64,000 nt of DNA from CAWGLW01 sp963823525. GTDB taxonomy: Bacteria; Pseudomonadota; Gammaproteobacteria; Steroidobacterales; Steroidobacteraceae. This document shows positions 60,476-64,000 of the stretch, piece after piece. Position 1 is the first letter of the stretch; each line of letters starts with the position of its first letter. Both the position numbers and the translations under genes were made by a program. The notes beneath the pieces are model-generated. The model worked only from the letters and a program-made list of their open reading frames with translations. It had not been told where the DNA came from and did no database searches. Location of the stretch: positions 124,001-188,000 of the forward strand of contig CAWGLW010000006.1 of assembly GCA_963823525.1 (NCBI GenBank), in the 5' to 3' direction.

Positions 60476-60778
60476 GCGTGCAAAGACAGCCCGAGCGCGT
60501 CGGCTGCGACCGGTCGATTGCGCCGTGTACGCACAAGTGACCCCGCTGCCCATGCGCAGTCATCGCCAGCGGTGACTGGAAGGAAACTCCTGGGGCAGGT
60601 TAGACTGAGGTGGCGCCGGATTCAGCGGTCTGATGCAAAGCGGGTACAGTGAAACCGGCGCTCATCCGGCGGTGCTCTCGCTGCACGATCAGAGCACGCT
60701 CAGGGGTCCTGGTTGTGTTGCGGCAAAAGCGTGCGGTCAGGTGCCATTCAAGTCACTCACGACCAGAGGCAGTCTCAG
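60476..60778. other. Intergenic stretch, nothing recognised
   Basis: About 300 bases between the gamma-glutamyltransferase gene and a small membrane-protein gene in the same direction. Presumed terminator and promoter are not evident. Confidence 0.35.
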
Positions 60779-61195
60779 ATGTTCATGCTCGAGGCCCGAT
60801 CGATCAGCTGGTGGTACTGGCTCGTGACCGTGTGCTTTCTGACCGCGGGCGTGGCCGGCTGGCCAACCGGGTTCCTGTGCGCCATAGGGCTCACCGTGTT
60901 TCAGCTGGCACACTTCCTGATCCGCGAAAGAAGTCTGAGCGCGTTCCCGGTCCAGGTACGAATCGCTTATCTCTTGCTGCTACTGATTGCACTGCCTGAG
61001 AAACACCAGTGGATTTACTGGATTCCGCTGATCGGTACGTGGGCGCAGGTTCTCTTCGGCTACTGCGCGATGGCTCGTACGGTGTCGCTGCTGCCATGGA
61101 ACCGCAAGGAGCCGTTTTCATTGTCGCTGCTCACACGCACCTTCCTGTCGGCGCCTGTCAGAGGCAACATCCTGCAGGGCCTGCCGCCATTATGA
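60779..61195 (+). CDS. Hypothetical four-helix membrane protein
   Basis: 138 residues beginning MFMLEARSISWWYWLVTVCF. Helices at about 10-28, 30-48, 60-80 and 88-108, followed by a polar tail (LPWNRKEPFSLSLLTRTFLSAPVRGNILQGLPPL). The tail sequence PWNR-EP-S--L-RTFL-APVRGN-LQGLP looks conserved, but I cannot name the family. A 50-residue membrane peptide gene follows 28 bases later. Confidence 0.66.
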   Translation: MFMLEARSISWWYWLVTVCFLTAGVAGWPTGFLCAIGLTVFQLAHFLIRERSLSAFPVQVRIAYLLLLLIALPEKHQWIYWIPLIGTWAQVLFGYCAMARTVSLLPWNRKEPFSLSLLTRTFLSAPVRGNILQGLPPL

Positions 61196-61223
61196 AAACA
61201 ATCGCCAATCGAAGGCACAAGAG

Positions 61224-61376
61224 ATGAGCTGGTTTCTACCCATCGCGCTCGTGTTGTTTGTCGCCCTGATCGTGGCCACGATTCACTTCTTCTTCATGCG
61301 CTGGATGGCCAGGTCACCCCCAGCGGTCAGCGTTTGCGAATCGGATGAATCGAGGCTAAAGGAGCAACAGCGCTAA
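61224..61376 (+). CDS. 50-residue membrane peptide
   Basis: Begins MSWFLPIALVLFVALIVATI, one long helix ending HFFFMRWMARS, then a polar tail SDESRLKEQQR. Preceded by GGCACAAGAG and following the four-helix membrane protein in the same direction. Not recognised; may assist that protein. Confidence 0.5.
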   Translation: MSWFLPIALVLFVALIVATIHFFFMRWMARSPPAVSVCESDESRLKEQQR

Positions 61377-61417
61377 TCCACGATCCGCCCGAATCAGCGC
61401 CGCAGCCAGCCGTACGA

Positions 61418-61846
61418 TCAGCCAATCGTGGCCCCGCGCTCCGCGAACAGCTCTCTCAGCACCGAGCGATGACAGCTCGCCTCTTCCTGGCAATAACACC
61501 CGATCGAGAAATCGGCTGTATGTGATAGCGCCGCGAGCGTATCGAGCACGGCTCGATTCTCTGGCGTCTTCATCTCCGCACGATACTTGCGAACGAACGT
61601 CCGCCAGGCTCGTTCATCCCCCGCCCTGGCGGCCGCCCGGGCCTCTTTCAACAAGGGCTCACTGGGCGCGAGATTCGGCAACCACACGTCGTAAAGATCC
61701 CGCTTTACGTACTCGGTCTTCGGCACGCCGCGCGGCGGTCGCCTGACCGTGCCGATACGCAAGCCTTCCCGGGGATGCCGTGGACTCCCAAGCTGTACGA
61801 CACGAACTGTCACAGGCCGACTCCTTTTCCGAACAGACTTGAGCAT
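61418..61846 (-). CDS. DUF488-family protein
   Basis: 142 residues with the DUF488 pattern: VRVVQLGSPRHPREGLRIGTVRRPPRG, YVKRDLYDVWLPNLAPSEPLL, AWRTFVRKYRAEM and the Cys-rich end FSIGCYCQEEASCHRSVLRELF. Family role unknown, though GCYC--E--CHR is its hallmark. Confidence 0.86.
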   Translation of the reverse strand: MLKSVRKRSRPVTVRVVQLGSPRHPREGLRIGTVRRPPRGVPKTEYVKRDLYDVWLPNLAPSEPLLKEARAAARAGDERAWRTFVRKYRAEMKTPENRAVLDTLAALSHTADFSIGCYCQEEASCHRSVLRELFAERGATIG

Positions 61847-61927
61847 TTCCTCACTGGGCGCCTGGATAAGCGCCGCGCAGGGGTCGCCAGGATCAAGGCC
61901 AATCGTCTTCGGTCCGGCCGCCTGGAC

Positions 61928-62644
61928 TCAGGGCGCAGACGGCGTACCGGCCGGCGGCATGGGCAAGTCTGCGCCCAGGTGGCCCACCTTGACGTAAATA
62001 ATCGCGCCCTCCGCTCCGGTAAACGGCCGGTGCTGGCTCCAGCGCGGATTGCGCAACCAGCTACCCTCCGGGTACTCGCCGTACTCGTCCCGGAACAACC
62101 CCTCGAGCACGTAGATTTCCTCGCCGCCCGGATGCGTGTGTGGATTGAACTGCGTGTTCGGCGCCCAGCGCACCAGCGCCGTGTTGATCCCCTCGTGTTC
62201 GTGCAGCGGCATCACCGAGAGCCCGGGCACGAGACCCGGCAGCCACCGGGTGGCGCGCGTATCGATCCGCACCGGTTGCGTATCGCCCTCGGCGAACTGC
62301 CACAGCTTCACGAACAGCGTGCAGCCCTCTCGCGAATACGGTGCATGAGCGGTGCCGGGCGGGTTACGCAGGTAGGTCCCGGCCGGATAATCACCGGCCA
62401 CGTCAGAGAGCACGCCGTCGAGCACCAGGATCTCCTCGCCACCGCCGTGCGTGTGGCGCTCAAATCGCGAACCCGGCGCATAGCGCACGAGACTCGTCGC
62501 CCGCGCCACTTCGGCGCCGACCCGGTCGAGCGGTCGACGCAACACGCCGCTCATCGGCGAGGTCAGCCAGTCCGAAGGGCCGGGTGGTGGCAGCACCACT
62601 CGCTGCTCGAAGTCCGCATTGATGCGCGTGTTGTCCACGGCCAC
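61928..62644 (-). CDS. ChrR-like double-cupin protein
   Basis: 238 residues with two cupin modules, each with H-H-E-type metal ligands: APGSRFERHTHGGGEEILVLDGVLSDVAGDYPAGTYLRNPPGTAHAP and APNTQFNPHTHPGGEEIYVLEGLFRDEYGEYPEGSWLRNPRWSQHRPF. The THxGGEEI pattern is that of the ChrR anti-sigma cupin, but the N-terminal zinc-binding anti-sigma domain is absent and the cupin is duplicated, so it is more likely an enzyme or ligand-binding protein. Confidence 0.85.
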   Translation of the reverse strand: MAVDNTRINADFEQRVVLPPPGPSDWLTSPMSGVLRRPLDRVGAEVARATSLVRYAPGSRFERHTHGGGEEILVLDGVLSDVAGDYPAGTYLRNPPGTAHAPYSREGCTLFVKLWQFAEGDTQPVRIDTRATRWLPGLVPGLSVMPLHEHEGINTALVRWAPNTQFNPHTHPGGEEIYVLEGLFRDEYGEYPEGSWLRNPRWSQHRPFTGAEGAIIYVKVGHLGADLPMPPAGTPSAP

Positions 62645-62758
62645 TCTCCATTTTGAAATCCGCTCAGTACCGCCCCGTCACCGCGCACAGCGGCCATCGC
62701 CTCGCTCAGTATCGCATCGAAGCTCGGCTCGACACAGAAACCGTGCCCGGGCCCACCA

Positions 62759-63466
62759 TTACCGGAACGCAATCAAAGCAACCGCAAGCGCCCCTGCCAC
62801 GACCAGTGCCGGCACCAGCCAGTCCGCGACACGCAGCGCGCCAAGCACTCGACGAAACCAGCGCCGGTCGTTCAGGTGCGGAAACGGGGTGTCTGCCGGC
62901 ACGGCCCTGCCGAGGAAATCGCACAAGGGCTGCCAGCCATCGCGCACGTCGAACTCGAGCAGCTTCTGAGGCGGCACGGTGCGCCTGACTTCTTCCAGGT
63001 GCGCGTTGTACACGGCGATGCTCTTTGCCCTGTCGGCGAACTCACCGCGAAACCGCCTGTTCCAGATCAGCCGGTCGTGCATCTGCACCATGGACTTTGG
63101 AAACCACCAGGGAAAAGCATGATCAATCGCCCACAAGGTCTCAAGCGTACTGTCGTACCAGGCTTCCGGGTCACGCACGGTGAGCAGCACCTTCGCATCC
63201 GGAAAGGCTGCCATTAGTTCCTTGTAAAACTCACAGGAGGGCCAGTCGACGGTGGCCCGATAGTTGCGAAAGAACTCGCGGAAGTCGACGGGCTCACAGA
63301 CCGCCCTGACCCAGAACCGCATGTGCAGGCGCGTGAGCGCAATCTGCATGTGGTAACAGGGATCGTAGCCCAGCAGGAGAAGGGCCTTGCGGAGCGACGT
63401 CGTGCCCGTGCGCCCGAATCCTGCGCCGATGACCTGCAGCGTGGGTGCGACCGCTTTTTCACTCAC
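62759..63466 (-). CDS. Sulfotransferase-family protein
   Basis: 235 residues. PAPS-binding loop VIGAGFGRTGTTSLRKALLLLG at the start and LLTVRDPEAWYDSTLETLW as the second nucleotide motif; a C-terminal hydrophobic helix (WLVPALVVAGALAVALIAF) anchors it to the membrane. The sequence type (GFGRTGT-SL--AL--LG---CYHM) is common in proteobacteria and eukaryotes; substrate unknown. 293 codons are not needed: the frame is complete at this length. Confidence 0.84.
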   Translation of the reverse strand: MSEKAVAPTLQVIGAGFGRTGTTSLRKALLLLGYDPCYHMQIALTRLHMRFWVRAVCEPVDFREFFRNYRATVDWPSCEFYKELMAAFPDAKVLLTVRDPEAWYDSTLETLWAIDHAFPWWFPKSMVQMHDRLIWNRRFRGEFADRAKSIAVYNAHLEEVRRTVPPQKLLEFDVRDGWQPLCDFLGRAVPADTPFPHLNDRRWFRRVLGALRVADWLVPALVVAGALAVALIAFR

Positions 63467-63691
63467 CTGGTGTTGCCGACCGGGTCTGCCTGGCTACGAT
63501 TTCTCGTTACGTCAGGGAGTCCGGCTGAAAGACGATCGAGTACGTTCTTAATGGACACTGACACTTTCCTCAGCCCACCGCGCAGCGCGTAAATATCTGA
63601 TTAAGTTAACCTGGGCTTCCTGACTGGACTTGCTGCGATGCGTTCTGTTTGTATAGCCGGGCTAAAGACAAACATCAGGGGAGCCCGCGCA

Positions 63692-64000
63692 ATGAAAACA
63701 CCCACCAGAGCCTGGCTGGCTGGCCTTGCTATTCTCGCCGGTGCGCTCACTGCACCCTATGCGGCCGCCAAAAAGGCCGAGGCGGGACCCTGGACCAGCC
63801 ATGAGAATCTCGCCCCAGTGACCGGCGCGGATGGCAGCACTTACACCGCCACGTGCTCCGGTCTCCCCGGCACCGATCCGGCATTCCGGTTCTGGTCGAA
63901 GAAGGGGGCCTCGAAAAACCTTGTTGTCTACTTTGAAGGCGGCGGTGCCTGCTGGGACAACCTGACCTGCACGTTCCCGATTGGCGGTGGATTGCCGCCG
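63692..64000 (+). CDS. Pectinacetylesterase-like secreted protein, 5' part only
   Basis: 103 residues before the window ends. Signal peptide (MKTPTRAWLAGLAILAGALT, cleaved near AAA) and then the N-terminal part of a pectinacetylesterase/Notum-like alpha/beta hydrolase: TYTATCSGLPGTDPAFRFWSKKGASKNLVVYFEGGGACWDNLTC. VYFEGGGACWD is diagnostic and contributes to the oxyanion hole. The catalytic Ser, Asp and His lie beyond the edge. CAGGGGAGCC precedes the ATG. Confidence 0.82.
   Translation, partial: MKTPTRAWLAGLAILAGALTAPYAAAKKAEAGPWTSHENLAPVTGADGSTYTATCSGLPGTDPAFRFWSKKGASKNLVVYFEGGGACWDNLTCTFPIGGGLPP

Noticed and set aside
1..64000. tRNA, rRNA, CRISPR arrays or complete insertion sequences
   Set aside because: I looked for cloverleaf ends, regular direct repeats and transposase motifs and found none; only the non-autonomous RAYT-type inverted repeat was seen.

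Overview
The window is GC-rich (low 60s per cent by eye), dense with genes and has no rRNA, tRNA or CRISPR array that I can see. The gene families (proton-pumping NADH dehydrogenase with separate nuoC and nuoD, DUF349, YqhA, EcsC, GDCCVxC and MEKHLA proteins, HigBA) point to an environmental proteobacterium, most likely a gammaproteobacterium. The species cannot be named from this sequence.

Region 1 (1-13735, all minus strand) is one redox block. Read in the direction of transcription it is nfnA-nfnB (an FNR-like flavoprotein and a GltD-like flavoprotein, the two halves of an NADH-dependent ferredoxin:NADP+ oxidoreductase), korA-korB (2-oxoacid:ferredoxin oxidoreductase, probably for 2-oxoglutarate), a 745-residue protein of unknown N-terminal fold ending in a [4Fe-4S] ferredoxin domain, and nuoA-B-C-D-E-F-G-H (complex I; nuoH runs off the left edge). 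Oxidation of a 2-oxoacid, low-potential ferredoxin, NAD(P)H balance and the respiratory chain are thus encoded side by side.

Region 2 (14096-23349) holds acyl-CoA metabolism: badI and badH look like true orthologues of the alicyclic ring-cleavage enzymes of the cyclohexanecarboxylate/benzoyl-CoA route, followed further on by a quinone-oxidoreductase-like enzyme, a large acyl-CoA dehydrogenase, a dimethylargininase-like enzyme and a 3-hydroxyacyl-CoA dehydrogenase. KorAB can supply reduced ferredoxin for benzoyl-CoA reductase in known aromatic degraders, so regions 1 and 2 may belong together physiologically.

Region 3 (23493-37169) is a mix of membrane, secreted and housekeeping genes: EcsC, YqhA, two small transporters or membrane proteins, a DUF349 coiled-coil protein, a PF10118 metal-dependent hydrolase, rhodanese, VOC, Tat-exported and CAP-domain proteins, and several tiny membrane peptides. 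A REP/RAYT-like inverted repeat lies before the rhodanese gene.

Region 4 (37243-56987) looks accessory: short unrelated genes, a DUF2779 nuclease overlapping a HEPN-domain protein, HigBA with its palindromic operator, an HTH-WYL regulator, a four-gene mini-operon joined by ATGA overlaps, two genes with apparent frameshifts, and long stretches without genes. It also carries two families of dispersed structured repeats. The A type (two copies) has three hairpins, two of them with completely different sequence but preserved pairing. The B type (two copies) is about 170 bp long.

Region 5 (57141-64000) holds ordinary metabolic and envelope genes: ICMT-like methyltransferase, SDR, gamma-glutamyltransferase lipoprotein, DUF488, ChrR-like double cupin, sulfotransferase, and the start of a pectinacetylesterase-like secreted protein cut by the right edge.
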